Positions 42,964 through 50,902 of a stretch of DNA of 64,000 bases are shown one piece after another. The stretch comes from Methylophilus sp. TWE2. GTDB lineage: Bacteria; Pseudomonadota; Gammaproteobacteria; Burkholderiales; Methylophilaceae. The first letter of the stretch is position 1; the number at the start of each line of letters is the position of its first letter. The position numbers and the translations under genes were made by a program. The stretch lies in the NCBI RefSeq assembly GCF_001183865.1, contig NZ_CP012020.1, positions 2,289,839 to 2,353,838 of the forward strand, in the 5' to 3' direction. The notes under the pieces were generated by a model. It had not been told where the DNA came from, did not search any database, and was given only the letters and a program-made list of their open reading frames with translations.

Positions 42964-42979
42964 TAGTCCTATCGGACTA
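42964..42979. promoter_or_regulatory. 16-bp operator palindrome TAGTCCTATCGGACTA
   Basis: Exact TAGTCC-N4-GGACTA. Centre lies 95 bases from that of the neighbouring palindrome (nine helical turns), between the regulator's stop codon and the PEP-CTERM gene, so both are suited to cooperative binding. Confidence 0.7.
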
Positions 42980-43018
42980 TGTCTGCATGAAATTCTTGTG
43001 AATTTCATGCTTGAAGAT

Positions 43019-43852
43019 TTACTGGCTTCTATGAATCAGGCCTAGTTTCAAGGCCTTGCTAGCAGCTTGGCTACGGTTTTCTACATCGAGTTTACGCAAG
43101 ATGTTTTGTACGTGGTTTTTAATCGTCAATGGGCTGACCTGCATGATGCCGCCAATCTCCCAATTGGTTTTACCGGCTTGCAACCATTCAAGGACTTCGA
43201 GCTCTCGTTTGCTTAAGGGTTTGATACGGCCATTACGCGATGGGGTAGAGAGGACAGAAGGACTTTTATTTGCAGTCACTTTGACGATGGCACAGTGCAG
43301 ATGTGGCATCAACAACTCCAACAGATGGGCCGTTTGAGCATTTGCAGGTGAATTCAAGCGGCCGAACATGACCATAGTTGCAATACGGCTATGCTCGTTG
43401 CCAAAGCCATGTACCACAAAGCGCTTGAGCTCTGAAGCCAGCATGCGATCTGCCTCTACATGCTCTACGGCATAATGATTGTATTGTTGTGATTGCGGGT
43501 CCGTATGGTAGAAGACCGGCATACCCAGCTGGCTCCAGCGCGTGAAGGCTTCATGAACAAGGCCATCTTCTTCATTCAGTACCTGGTCAAACTGAGTATC
43601 ACCAAAGTAGCGGCTTGAGGTCAGATATTCATAATCGTAGCTGGCACGCTCCAAACCACGCACGCCGATGACGACAACCTCGTGAGCAAGCAAACACTGA
43701 AACCCGCGTTGTAACCAGTTAAAGAAGTGAGAGCGATGCTGCAAGCGAAGCGACTCTTCAATCACTTCCATAAATACTGTGCGCTGCTCTTCATTCAGCG
43801 CCAGCGCCCACTGGTCGCTGACCTGATCTATCCCTGTCATTGTGGTATCCAT
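43019..43852 (-). CDS. epsA: EpsA-like LuxR-family transcriptional regulator
   Basis: About 277 residues. A non-receiver N-terminal domain (DQWALALNEEQRTVFMEVIEES, then a globular part), and a C-terminal LuxR-type helix-turn-helix beginning PLSKRELEVLEWLQ with SPLTIKNHVQNILRKLDVENRSQA. The lack of a phospho-acceptor domain and the DNA-binding consensus resemble EpsA, the exopolysaccharide regulator of Methylobacillus. A longer frame reaches 43972, but its first 40 codons look non-coding; the ATG at 43852 is favoured. It lies between a PEP-CTERM operon and a transglycosylase, surrounded by GGACTA sites; probably the regulator of the island. A Pho-box candidate lies about 180 bases upstream. 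Confidence 0.78.
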   Translation of the reverse strand: MDTTMTGIDQVSDQWALALNEEQRTVFMEVIEESLRLQHRSHFFNWLQRGFQCLLAHEVVVIGVRGLERASYDYEYLTSSRYFGDTQFDQVLNEEDGLVHEAFTRWSQLGMPVFYHTDPQSQQYNHYAVEHVEADRMLASELKRFVVHGFGNEHSRIATMVMFGRLNSPANAQTAHLLELLMPHLHCAIVKVTANKSPSVLSTPSRNGRIKPLSKRELEVLEWLQAGKTNWEIGGIMQVSPLTIKNHVQNILRKLDVENRSQAASKALKLGLIHRSQ

Positions 43853-43953
43853 GTGTACGACACATTTATCATTTAATGTGCAGCAAGTTTGCGCATGATT
43901 TGTGACAGAAAAATGATTGCGGCATGTCAGTTCGTTGATGAATTCATGACATC

Positions 43954-43959
43954 GGACTA
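43954..43959. promoter_or_regulatory. GGACTA half-site upstream of the EpsA-like gene
   Basis: Single GGACTA about 105 bases upstream of the favoured start at 43852; it lies inside the longer open frame to 43972. Could be autoregulation. Lower confidence because only one half-site is present. Confidence 0.4.
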
Positions 43960-44028
43960 AAAAGAGAACCATGCTGGCAAGATGTTGTTTTATAATGATT
44001 TTTCTTTACATCAGCTTACGTTTTGAGC

Positions 44029-44046
44029 ATGACAATGCTGTGACAG
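44029..44046 (-). promoter_or_regulatory. Candidate PhoB box between epsA-like and transglycosylase genes
   Basis: On the minus strand CTGTCAC-AGCA-TTGTCAT. Compared with the Pho-box pattern CTGTCAT-N4-CTGTCAT, 12 of 14 fixed positions match, and the second-half T/C alternative is allowed. Sits about 177 bases upstream of the EpsA-like gene. No ideal -10 at the usual distance was seen. Confidence 0.5.
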
Positions 44047-44124
44047 ACTGACAAAAAGAGGGTGAACTCCGTCAGTCCGGCTGTCTTTGCATTGTCACAT
44101 GCGCATGCCAGAATCCTCCCCATC

Positions 44125-44790
44125 ATGTTTTCAACTTGCCCTGGACTTTACCAAAGCCTATTCGCTGCTTGCTGGCTTAGCCTGATCCTGCTTAGCCAGC
44201 ACAATATTGCTTATGCCGAGGGGGCTCATACACAAGAGATACTTGCCGGAAACATCGTGCTAGATAATACAGACGCGTCTGAAATTGTGATTAGCAATAC
44301 AGACTCAGAGGCCATTCCCACAGAGGAATTAACGACAGCAAGCCACACCAAGCCAGTTCGCTGGCAGTCTGGCAAGCTGCCTTACCAGTCAGAGGTGCAG
44401 GCCGCAGCAGAGGTGACGCAGTTGGAGCCGGCGCTGATTCATGCCGTGATTGCGACCGAATCCGGCTACAACCCCAGAGCCGTTTCAAGTAGGGGCGCTT
44501 TTGGTCTGATGCAGGTACTGCCAGCCACTGCCAAGACGATGACGACAGTGCCTGTGAAACAATGGTCAGTCCCTCAACAGATATTATGGGGCTCGCGTTA
44601 TTTAAAACGTATGCTGGACATGTTTGAAGGCGATGTGCCGCTGGCGCTGGCAGCCTATAATGCTGGCCCGGCAGCAGTGAAAGCGCATCAACACAGGATT
44701 CCCCCTTTTACCGAAACCCGGCAATATGTACCCAGGGTGCTGGGGTATTATCAACACTTTAAAACTCGTGCAACCCAAGTCAACCACTAA
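44125..44790 (+). CDS. Lytic murein transglycosylase (SLT domain)
   Basis: About 221 residues from the ATG at 44125; a GTG at 44062 gives a longer form with a poor leader. Signal peptide ending NIAYAEG, a linker of about 60 residues, then the SLT domain (about 105-220) with catalytic Glu in VIATESGYNPRAVSSRG, FGLMQVLPATAK, and ALAAYNAGPAAV. It cuts peptidoglycan, often to make room for envelope-spanning machines. It is convergent with, and ends six bases before, the last type II secretion gene, so a role in assembling that system is plausible. Confidence 0.88.
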   Translation: MFSTCPGLYQSLFAACWLSLILLSQHNIAYAEGAHTQEILAGNIVLDNTDASEIVISNTDSEAIPTEELTTASHTKPVRWQSGKLPYQSEVQAAAEVTQLEPALIHAVIATESGYNPRAVSSRGAFGLMQVLPATAKTMTTVPVKQWSVPQQILWGSRYLKRMLDMFEGDVPLALAAYNAGPAAVKAHQHRIPPFTETRQYVPRVLGYYQHFKTRATQVNH

Positions 44791-44796
44791 CAGGCC

Positions 44797-45285
44797 TTAG
44801 CGATTCACCCAAGCCTGCTCGAGATCTGCCAGCGTATTCGGCTCATAGATAAACTGCCACTCACTATAGCGCTTGGCTTTTTGAAACCCCTCCTGAAATG
44901 CTTGATAGCTGACGTTACGGATCGGCGCCAATAAGGACTGGCTACGCACACCGATAATGCGGCCGTCTTTTATGATCAATACCATGCCTTGTTTCGCAAA
45001 AAATGGATCAGGGTAAAGTTTGCGCATATGGCGTTTTAATACTGGGAAGCGCTTGTCTTCAAGCAGTTCCTCCAGCCGCACCGGATATTGTTTGACTGGC
45101 TGCGGGGTAGACTCATAATATCGGCCAATGGCCAAGCGGTAGGCTTCACCCGTTTCCAACAACATTGCTTCATTATGACGCTGGGTTTGCTGCTGCCACA
45201 TGACGGCCGCGCCCTGCATGCCAATCGCGGCAATCACCAGCGTCACCATGACACCTATATAAGAAAACCCCATTTGTTTAGACAT
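44797..45285 (-). CDS. Type II secretion pseudopilin-like protein
   Basis: About 162 residues. N-terminus MSKQMGFSYIGVMVTLVIAAIG has a hydrophobic segment after a Gly-Phe, like a pseudopilin, though the residue five after the cleavage site is Val rather than the usual Glu. The rest has RYYESTPQPVKQYPVRLEELL and KLYPDPFF, as in minor pseudopilins. A longer frame to 45684 is an extension over the previous gene; the start at 45285, or the ATG at 45273, is favoured. Last gene of the 11-gene type II operon. Confidence 0.78.
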   Translation of the reverse strand: MSKQMGFSYIGVMVTLVIAAIGMQGAAVMWQQQTQRHNEAMLLETGEAYRLAIGRYYESTPQPVKQYPVRLEELLEDKRFPVLKRHMRKLYPDPFFAKQGMVLIIKDGRIIGVRSQSLLAPIRNVSYQAFQEGFQKAKRYSEWQFIYEPNTLADLEQAWVNR

Positions 45286-45298
45286 GTCGCCCAAAGCC

Positions 45299-45703
45299 CT
45301 ACCAGTCAGCATATGCCGAACCGTCGGTGGCCTGTCCTTCTGCATTGCTGTGCAGGGTATACACGCCCCCAACCAGCGGTAATTCTGGGGGCGTGATGAC
45401 CCAGGCATCATTACGTTCGGCAATCGGGTCCCACGGCAATTTATCCAGATAATGCTTGTCGACCAGCTCTTGCAAGGTGTCGGGGTACTGGCCCTGATCT
45501 GCATAAAACTCATCCAAGGCCTTGCGCGTGGTCGTGAGCTGTTGCTTGAGTGCCTGCTCCTTGGCGCGCTGCACGCCCGAGAAATAGCGTGGGACAGCCA
45601 AAGAAAGCAGCAATGCCAGGATGGATAGCACCACCAGCAGTTCCACCAAGGTAAAACCGGCAGCGGTCTTTTGCTGTCTACCACTGCGCATAAGGCACTC
45701 CAT
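45299..45703 (-). CDS. Type II secretion pseudopilin (GspG/GspH-like)
   Basis: 134 residues. Prepilin leader and cleavage site AAG-FTLVELLVVLSI with the +5 Glu, hydrophobic helix, then a short globular domain: DEFYADQGQYPDTLQELV and LPWDPIAE, as in GspG-like proteins. The ATG at 45703 has AGGA upstream; a second ATG at 45691 is also possible. It overlaps the preceding pseudopilin gene by 26 bases. Confidence 0.87.
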   Translation of the reverse strand: MECLMRSGRQQKTAAGFTLVELLVVLSILALLLSLAVPRYFSGVQRAKEQALKQQLTTTRKALDEFYADQGQYPDTLQELVDKHYLDKLPWDPIAERNDAWVITPPELPLVGGVYTLHSNAEGQATDGSAYADW

Positions 45704-46190
45704 TGATTCCTGTTCTGGGACTCAGCGAATAAACGTCGTAGACATCCTGTGTGTAGCGCGGTTGATCTGGCGGACTGTCATAGCTACGCAAACCCCAGCC
45801 CGTAACCTGTCCCAAGCCGTTATTGGACTGCGCATTTAACATGGGATCCTGAGGAATACGCCGTAAAAAGCGTATACGGGCGTGTTTGGCATCCTTGGCG
45901 TCTTCCACCCCGTCCACTAATATTTGCAGATTTGGAGGATAGCCACTGGCATCGGCATTTTTCTTTACGCGTCCGTCATCAGCCGCTTTTTTATAAGCAT
46001 CTATCGCACGTCGTATTTCCCGCAATTGCTCTCGTAGCTGCTGCTCTTTTTGACGCTGTAGTGTCAGCTGTACCATGGGAGTTGCCACACTGGCCATGAT
46101 CGCCACAATCACTAGTGACACCATAAGCTCGATGAGGGTGAAGCCAGAGTAAAGACGCGTATGAGATAACCATTGCGCGCATCTGCCCAT
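45678..46190 (-). CDS. Type II secretion pseudopilin (GspG-like)
   Basis: 170 residues. Cleavage site SG-FTLIELMVSLVIVAIMA with +5 Glu; then a helical spine (QRQKEQQLREQLREIRRAIDAYK) and a globular part with YPPNLQILVDGVE and RFLRRIPQDPM. The 'YPP.L..L ... IP.DP' pattern is typical of GspG-type proteins. Its start codon overlaps the stop region of the secretin gene, so translation is coupled. Confidence 0.87.
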   Translation of the reverse strand: MGRCAQWLSHTRLYSGFTLIELMVSLVIVAIMASVATPMVQLTLQRQKEQQLREQLREIRRAIDAYKKAADDGRVKKNADASGYPPNLQILVDGVEDAKDAKHARIRFLRRIPQDPMLNAQSNNGLGQVTGWGLRSYDSPPDQPRYTQDVYDVYSLSPRTGINGVPYAQW

Positions 46191-48265
46191 TAAGGAATCT
46201 CCTTGGGCGATGGCAAGCTTGTGGTGCCTTGTTCCGGCAAGTCACTGATATTATTGGTCAAGCCCCCCGACGGATTGGCTGGTGCCGTTGAGGCACCGGA
46301 ATTAATAGTTCCCGTTGAGGCACCCGAATTGGCAGGCGCCGCATCAGGGGGGGGGATTGCCGTGGGCTCGTTAGCAGGGGCTGTCTCAGCGGGGAGAGAC
46401 TCGGATGTTTCACCGCCCTGAGCATTGTCGCCATCATTCAACTCACGTTGACGCTGTAACTGCAACTCGCGAATTTGCTGATTGCGGCCAGTGTTTTGGG
46501 TCGCAGGCTGATTGTTTAATAATGGTTTGTCTGAAATAACCGTGTCCGTTCCACTCCAGTACTCAGAGAAGGTGGCTTCCGGCAAGGTGACATTACTGAG
46601 GATTTTGGGGGTAATGGCTAATACAATTTCAGTTTTGTTTTTTTCATCGGAATTGTTGGAGAACAGGCGGCCCAACAGGGGGATTTCACCCAACCCTGGG
46701 ACTTTGTTGGCGTTTTTACGTTCAGAATCCTGAATCAGGCCTGCCAGAATTTGTGTTTCCCCATGTTTGAGGCGAAGTACCGTGCTGGCATTTCGTGTAC
46801 CGATATTGAATACCTTGGAGTTATTGCTAAGGGTGACCGCCTCACCCAGTGAACTGACCTCCAGTCCGACCTTGATACTGATAAAGTCATCCAGCATCAC
46901 CTTGGGCTCGACATCCAGCTTCAACCCTACATCCACGTAAGAGACGCTTTCTGAAGTAACTCCGCCCTGAATGGCATTGGTCGTAATCACGGGTACTTTG
47001 TTACCCACCACTACTTTGGCTTTTTCATTGTTTTTAACGCGGATCCGAGGATTCGAGAGTAAATTAAGGTCACTGTCAGTGGTTCTAAACTGCACATTAG
47101 GCGCGGGGCTCACACCGATGGTACTCGATTTGATCTGCTTGATAGTTTCAAGTGTCAGCGGATTATTGAGTACGGTCAGACTGGTGGGATACCCAATGCC
47201 CAATTGTTGCAGTTTGTTGCGGGTAATCTCAATCACCTCAATTTCCAGCATGACCTCCGGATCAGCGATATCCTGGGCCTTAATCATTTTTTCTGCCAGC
47301 GCCATCACTTCCGGCTTGTCGCGCAACACTAACATATTAAGGCGCTCATCCACATACACATCGCGTATCTTCAGGATGGTCCGTAACATATCGGCGCACT
47401 GCTTGGCACTGGTATTGGCAAAATAAAAGTTGCGGATCAGCAGGTCCTGGTAATCTTTGTTTTTTTGCTGGGTGGCCGGGTATACCAGCACACTGGTGGG
47501 CGACAACACCTTTTTCTGCAAACCATTGCTCGAAAGTACCATATCAATGGCATCTTCAATCGGCATTTTTTTCACAAACACCGAGGCCTTGGTTTCAGGC
47601 TTGATGTCTTTATCCAGCACAAAGTTGATGCCAGTAGCACGCGACAACGCCTCGAACACTACTTTGACATTGGCATCACGCAATTCTAGGGTCACGGGTT
47701 TATTCGAGTTGCTTTGCAATTGTGGCAAGGCAACACGCGCTTTGGGCTCCTGTGCAACCAGCTGCTTTTCCAACGCACGCGCCTCAACATTGGCGGGCTG
47801 CTCCAGCAAGATATCCTGCACTTCTTTTAAAGCCTGCTTTGGTTTATCCAGATGCAGCTTGGCCTGTTCAAGCTGCTTACGCAAGACAATGTCACGCTCA
47901 CTGGCGCGTTCGTAATCCAGCGCTTTGACATGATGCGGATCCAGGGTGAGGATACGGGCATACACCTGTTTGGCGGTAGCAATATCGCCTTTGGCATCCG
48001 CTGCCTCCGCCTCTGCCGATAAGGCATTAATCGCCAGTTCACGTTCGCGGAACCAGCGGTTTCGCAATACCACATCTGTCGGGTGTTCGGCGACTTGCTG
48101 CGCCAACTCATGTACCTTACCCTCGGGGGTGGTCGCATTTAGTCTGGGTGGAAACAAGCCGCAAGACGATAGCATCAATACTGACAAACCCATTACAATC
48201 ATGGTTGGCACATACTGGGCTCTTCTCCCTGGAATAGCGTTTGAACTCAAATTTAAAGCGCTCAT
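46190..48265 (-). CDS. gspD: Type II secretion secretin (GspD-like, lipoprotein type with TPR-like N-terminus)
   Basis: 691 residues. Lipoprotein signal with SSC lipobox (LSVLMLSSCG); an N-terminal TPR-like helical region (about 45-170, DIATAKQVYARILTLDPHHVKAL); an N0/N1-type domain (VTLELRDANVKVVFEALSRATGINFVLD); and the secretin domain (about 330-560: LEIEVIEITRNKLQQLGIGY, VGNKVPVITTNA, LRLKHGETQILAGLIQD, VPGLGEIPLLGRLF). A Pro/Ala-rich C-terminal tail (about 590-691) is unusual. It forms the outer-membrane gate. The TPR-like front resembles MshL/PilQ-type secretins more than GspD. Confidence 0.92.
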   Translation of the reverse strand: MSALNLSSNAIPGRRAQYVPTMIVMGLSVLMLSSCGLFPPRLNATTPEGKVHELAQQVAEHPTDVVLRNRWFRERELAINALSAEAEAADAKGDIATAKQVYARILTLDPHHVKALDYERASERDIVLRKQLEQAKLHLDKPKQALKEVQDILLEQPANVEARALEKQLVAQEPKARVALPQLQSNSNKPVTLELRDANVKVVFEALSRATGINFVLDKDIKPETKASVFVKKMPIEDAIDMVLSSNGLQKKVLSPTSVLVYPATQQKNKDYQDLLIRNFYFANTSAKQCADMLRTILKIRDVYVDERLNMLVLRDKPEVMALAEKMIKAQDIADPEVMLEIEVIEITRNKLQQLGIGYPTSLTVLNNPLTLETIKQIKSSTIGVSPAPNVQFRTTDSDLNLLSNPRIRVKNNEKAKVVVGNKVPVITTNAIQGGVTSESVSYVDVGLKLDVEPKVMLDDFISIKVGLEVSSLGEAVTLSNNSKVFNIGTRNASTVLRLKHGETQILAGLIQDSERKNANKVPGLGEIPLLGRLFSNNSDEKNKTEIVLAITPKILSNVTLPEATFSEYWSGTDTVISDKPLLNNQPATQNTGRNQQIRELQLQRQRELNDGDNAQGGETSESLPAETAPANEPTAIPPPDAAPANSGASTGTINSGASTAPANPSGGLTNNISDLPEQGTTSLPSPKEIP

Positions 48266-48894
48266 TGGTTAAACATTTCTTCTGAATAATTGTTTTCAGC
48301 GTTGGCAGGGGCCTGGCGCTGGCTGGCTGTGACTGTTTTTGTTTTACTTAACATCACTACTTTATTTAGCGGCAAATAAGTGAAATACACCGCTTGGGCA
48401 TCTTCACGGTCCAGCCGCCACTGTGGACTGACCTGGCTACCAATTTTGGGTAACAATAATTTTTTCTGTTGCAAGAGAATGACGATGTCACCCTCTGCGA
48501 CATCCTGCATGCTGCCAACATAGGCATAAGGTAACGGTGGTGCCTGGGGTGGCGGTGGCGGCTGTGGCTTAGGCGGCGGTGGCAACCATTCATGCGCGGC
48601 AAATAAAGCATGCCTGGCTTTTTTGGCAGGCAACTCACGCGTAAAGTAAGTGGCTACTTCGGATGATGTGTCAGACCTGTTGGCAACAGAAACAGACTCC
48701 TCAGCCCTGACTAATGGGGCATTGGTTACAGACTTGGCAGCGTGTGAGCGTGATGGCGAGGCTGGTTTGGCCAACATGTCTTCAGATGGCCCAGTATTGT
48801 CTTCTTGCGACCATTGCCAGTACACCAGTGCCAGCGTCACCAGTAATGCTATCCAGATCAAGAATTGCGACGAAGTTTTACGATCAGGAGGCAT
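48262..48894 (-). CDS. GspC/PilP-like component of the type II secretion system
   Basis: 210 residues. One N-terminal membrane segment (about 10-28, FLIWIALLVTLALVYW), a disordered and Pro-rich spacer (seven prolines after PPKPQ), and a small C-terminal HR/PilP-like domain (YAYVGSMQDVAEGDIVILLQ, LLPKIGSQVS). It should connect the inner platform to the secretin. Four-base overlap with gspD downstream and an 11-base overlap upstream. Confidence 0.78.
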   Translation of the reverse strand: MPPDRKTSSQFLIWIALLVTLALVYWQWSQEDNTGPSEDMLAKPASPSRSHAAKSVTNAPLVRAEESVSVANRSDTSSEVATYFTRELPAKKARHALFAAHEWLPPPPKPQPPPPPQAPPLPYAYVGSMQDVAEGDIVILLQQKKLLLPKIGSQVSPQWRLDREDAQAVYFTYLPLNKVVMLSKTKTVTASQRQAPANAENNYSEEMFNQ

Positions 48895-49501
48895 GTGATT
48901 GCCCTCCGCGGATAAACACCGAAAATGTCAGTGTGGCGTCTATGGTAGGCTGCACTGTTTCGTTTTTACGCAGCTCTAATCCTGTCAATGCCATTGAAGG
49001 ATATTTCCGCAATACATCCAGGATAAACTGTCTGCAGGTGATGTAATCAGCCTGGATAGTGAAACGCATATCAAACTGCTGAATGTCATGGCTGGCATCT
49101 TTGACCTGGTGCGCCTGCCATTGGTAATCCCCCACGTTAAGCAGTATTTGCCGTTTTTGCGCCAGATTGGCGATCTGTATCATGCGGGGAGATAAATCAC
49201 TGAAAGCAGGCAGCTGTTGCCATAGCATAGATAGTTGGACGGGTTCAGGCGTCACGGTCTGCTCTTTTTCGATCACAACAGTTTCCTGGGGTGCCTGTTC
49301 CACTGGTTTGATGGCCAATTGGCGGATGTCGCTTTGCAGCATATTGATTTGTGTTTCTTGGGCTGCTTGCTGCTGCAGTAATCCTGCCCATATGAGTAGC
49401 AACATGCCGGAAATCAGCATCGGTATCCAGCCCAGAGTCCAGGCACAGCGGCGCAGCACCCAAAGTAAGGTCATGGGCGTTGGCAAACGTAATTGACTCA
49501 T
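48884..49501 (-). CDS. PilO/GspM-like inner-membrane platform protein
   Basis: 205 residues. Membrane segment about 25-45, a coiled part and a ferredoxin-like periplasmic domain (FDMRFTIQADYITCRQFILDVLRKYPSMALTGLELRK). The last part contains the 'Y...F....L....P.M....L' pattern of PilO. The ATG at 49501 has GGGAGGG eight bases upstream; the longer frame starts with GTG at 49510. Overlaps its neighbours. Confidence 0.78.
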   Translation of the reverse strand: MSQLRLPTPMTLLWVLRRCAWTLGWIPMLISGMLLLIWAGLLQQQAAQETQINMLQSDIRQLAIKPVEQAPQETVVIEKEQTVTPEPVQLSMLWQQLPAFSDLSPRMIQIANLAQKRQILLNVGDYQWQAHQVKDASHDIQQFDMRFTIQADYITCRQFILDVLRKYPSMALTGLELRKNETVQPTIDATLTFSVFIRGGQSHAS

Positions 49502-50064
49502 GGCTGCCACCCTCCCTGGATTTCAAAACTGACCGGGCGTTGTGGATGGCTTTCGTTGACCTGGTGTTTCTGCAAATGCACCTGGTCAAGTGCTTCCACT
49601 GTTTGCAATTGGCTGACGTACTTGAGCAAGGCCTGGTAGTTCTTTGCTTCTCCAGAGAGCACAAATTGCCCCCGGCTGGCATCCGGCAATAGCTGCAACA
49701 AGGCAATCTCCGGGACCTGTTGCGATTCCAGCGCCTGCAGCAAATCAAACCAACGCACATTTAGCTGCTGCACAATTTTTTCTGCTGCTTTTTGTTGAGG
49801 CTGGCTCAGTTTGATCTCACCCTGCTTGGCGGCTACCTGTAGTGGTGCGGGCGCGGATTTGACCTGATTGGCACTCAAAGCAACAAGTTGTTGCTGCCGT
49901 TCTACCAATATTTGCAATTGCGACTGCTGATCAACCGCCCGGTTATATTCCACTGCAACCAATACTGCAAGGCCCAGCATCACCAGCCCTCCTGGCCAAC
50001 GCAACCTGCGCCAGGCAAATGCTGGCCGGGAAAACTCCAGTTGGTAATCAGGATCAGGCCACAT
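49498..50064 (-). CDS. PilN/GspL-C-like inner-membrane protein
   Basis: 188 residues. Short cytoplasmic N-terminus with WRRLRWPG, membrane segment (about 25-42), a coiled coil (VDQQSQLQILVERQQQL), then a periplasmic fold with NVRWFDLLQALESQQVPEIALLQLLPD and FVLSGEAKNYQALLKYVSQLQ, the PilN pattern. Overlaps the preceding PilM-like gene by 11 bases. With the upstream gene it corresponds to a split GspL. Confidence 0.78.
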   Translation of the reverse strand: MWPDPDYQLEFSRPAFAWRRLRWPGGLVMLGLAVLVAVEYNRAVDQQSQLQILVERQQQLVALSANQVKSAPAPLQVAAKQGEIKLSQPQQKAAEKIVQQLNVRWFDLLQALESQQVPEIALLQLLPDASRGQFVLSGEAKNYQALLKYVSQLQTVEALDQVHLQKHQVNESHPQRPVSFEIQGGWQP

Positions 50065-50902
50065 GCATCACCTCCTGCCACAAGGTGGTCACTGCATGCG
50101 CAGCATATAAAGTTTGCAGGGGAAGATGTGCAGACAATGCCTGTTTTATATGGCCGCCTGTCATGGCCATGACACTGCAACCTGGCTCGATAAGCCAGTA
50201 ACATGAGGAGGCTTGGACACTCAGCAAGGTACGTTCACGCATCAGCCAGGCTGTGATTGACGCCAGGTCAGACAGGTCAACAGCCAGGCTGGACACATGC
50301 ACAATACGGCCTTGCTTTAACTGTATCAGGCGCAACATCTGGGATTCTGCCATGAGCACACTCCCACTTTCAGGCAAGCGTGTGTGTGCCCACAACGCCG
50401 AAGCATAAGGCTGCACACTCCATTGCACGGCATTCCCTTTGAACAATACTTGCAAATCCGCTGATTGCAGTGCAGGGATTGCCGCTAACAGGCAATCTTG
50501 TGGCTGGCGGATATCCTGCAAACGAAATGGCCATGTACGCGCGGTTTCACCATACGTTTGCATCAGCACAGCTCGCGCATAAGCCAATTGCTCTTCACCA
50601 GACCAGCTAAATACTTGCAATGACTGCGCCATGGCGGGTAATAGCAGCAAATGCACATGCCTGTCTGCCAGATACACTTCTATGTGTTGCCAATGTGTCG
50701 CGGGGAGTTGCGCCAAGACGGCCTGCAAGGCCGCTGAAAGAGGCTGCTCTTCTGGGCCGGGCCAGGTGGCCTGCGCTACTACCCGTCGCGAACGCAAACC
50801 CGCGGACCAATGCTCAGCCCACAACTGATCAGACAACACCAGAATGCGGGTTAACCCGCACCACCGAATATCAATCGGTAGCTCAGGCAATAAACGTGAC
50901 AC
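50054..50902 (-). CDS. PilM/GspL-N-like cytoplasmic protein
   Basis: 282 residues, starting at GTG 50902 with GGAG about eight bases upstream. No membrane segment. The protein has an actin-like fold pattern (VLSDQLWAEHWSAGLRSRRV near the N-terminus, LLLLPAMAQSLQVFSWSGEEQLAYARAVL), as in PilM or the cytoplasmic domain of GspL. It should link the ATPase to the membrane parts. Overlaps gspE by 20 bases. Confidence 0.7.
   Translation of the reverse strand: MSRLLPELPIDIRWCGLTRILVLSDQLWAEHWSAGLRSRRVVAQATWPGPEEQPLSAALQAVLAQLPATHWQHIEVYLADRHVHLLLLPAMAQSLQVFSWSGEEQLAYARAVLMQTYGETARTWPFRLQDIRQPQDCLLAAIPALQSADLQVLFKGNAVQWSVQPYASALWAHTRLPESGSVLMAESQMLRLIQLKQGRIVHVSSLAVDLSDLASITAWLMRERTLLSVQASSCYWLIEPGCSVMAMTGGHIKQALSAHLPLQTLYAAHAVTTLWQEVMHVA

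Noticed and set aside
44062-44124. GTG start for the transglycosylase
   Set aside because: Adds a poor leader before a clean signal peptide that begins at the ATG 44125; kept only as an alternative.
45286-45684. N-terminal extension of the last T2SS gene (start at 45684)
   Set aside because: This part overlaps the preceding pseudopilin in another frame and has Trp/Cys/Arg-rich non-coding composition; the pseudopilin-type start at 45285 fits better.
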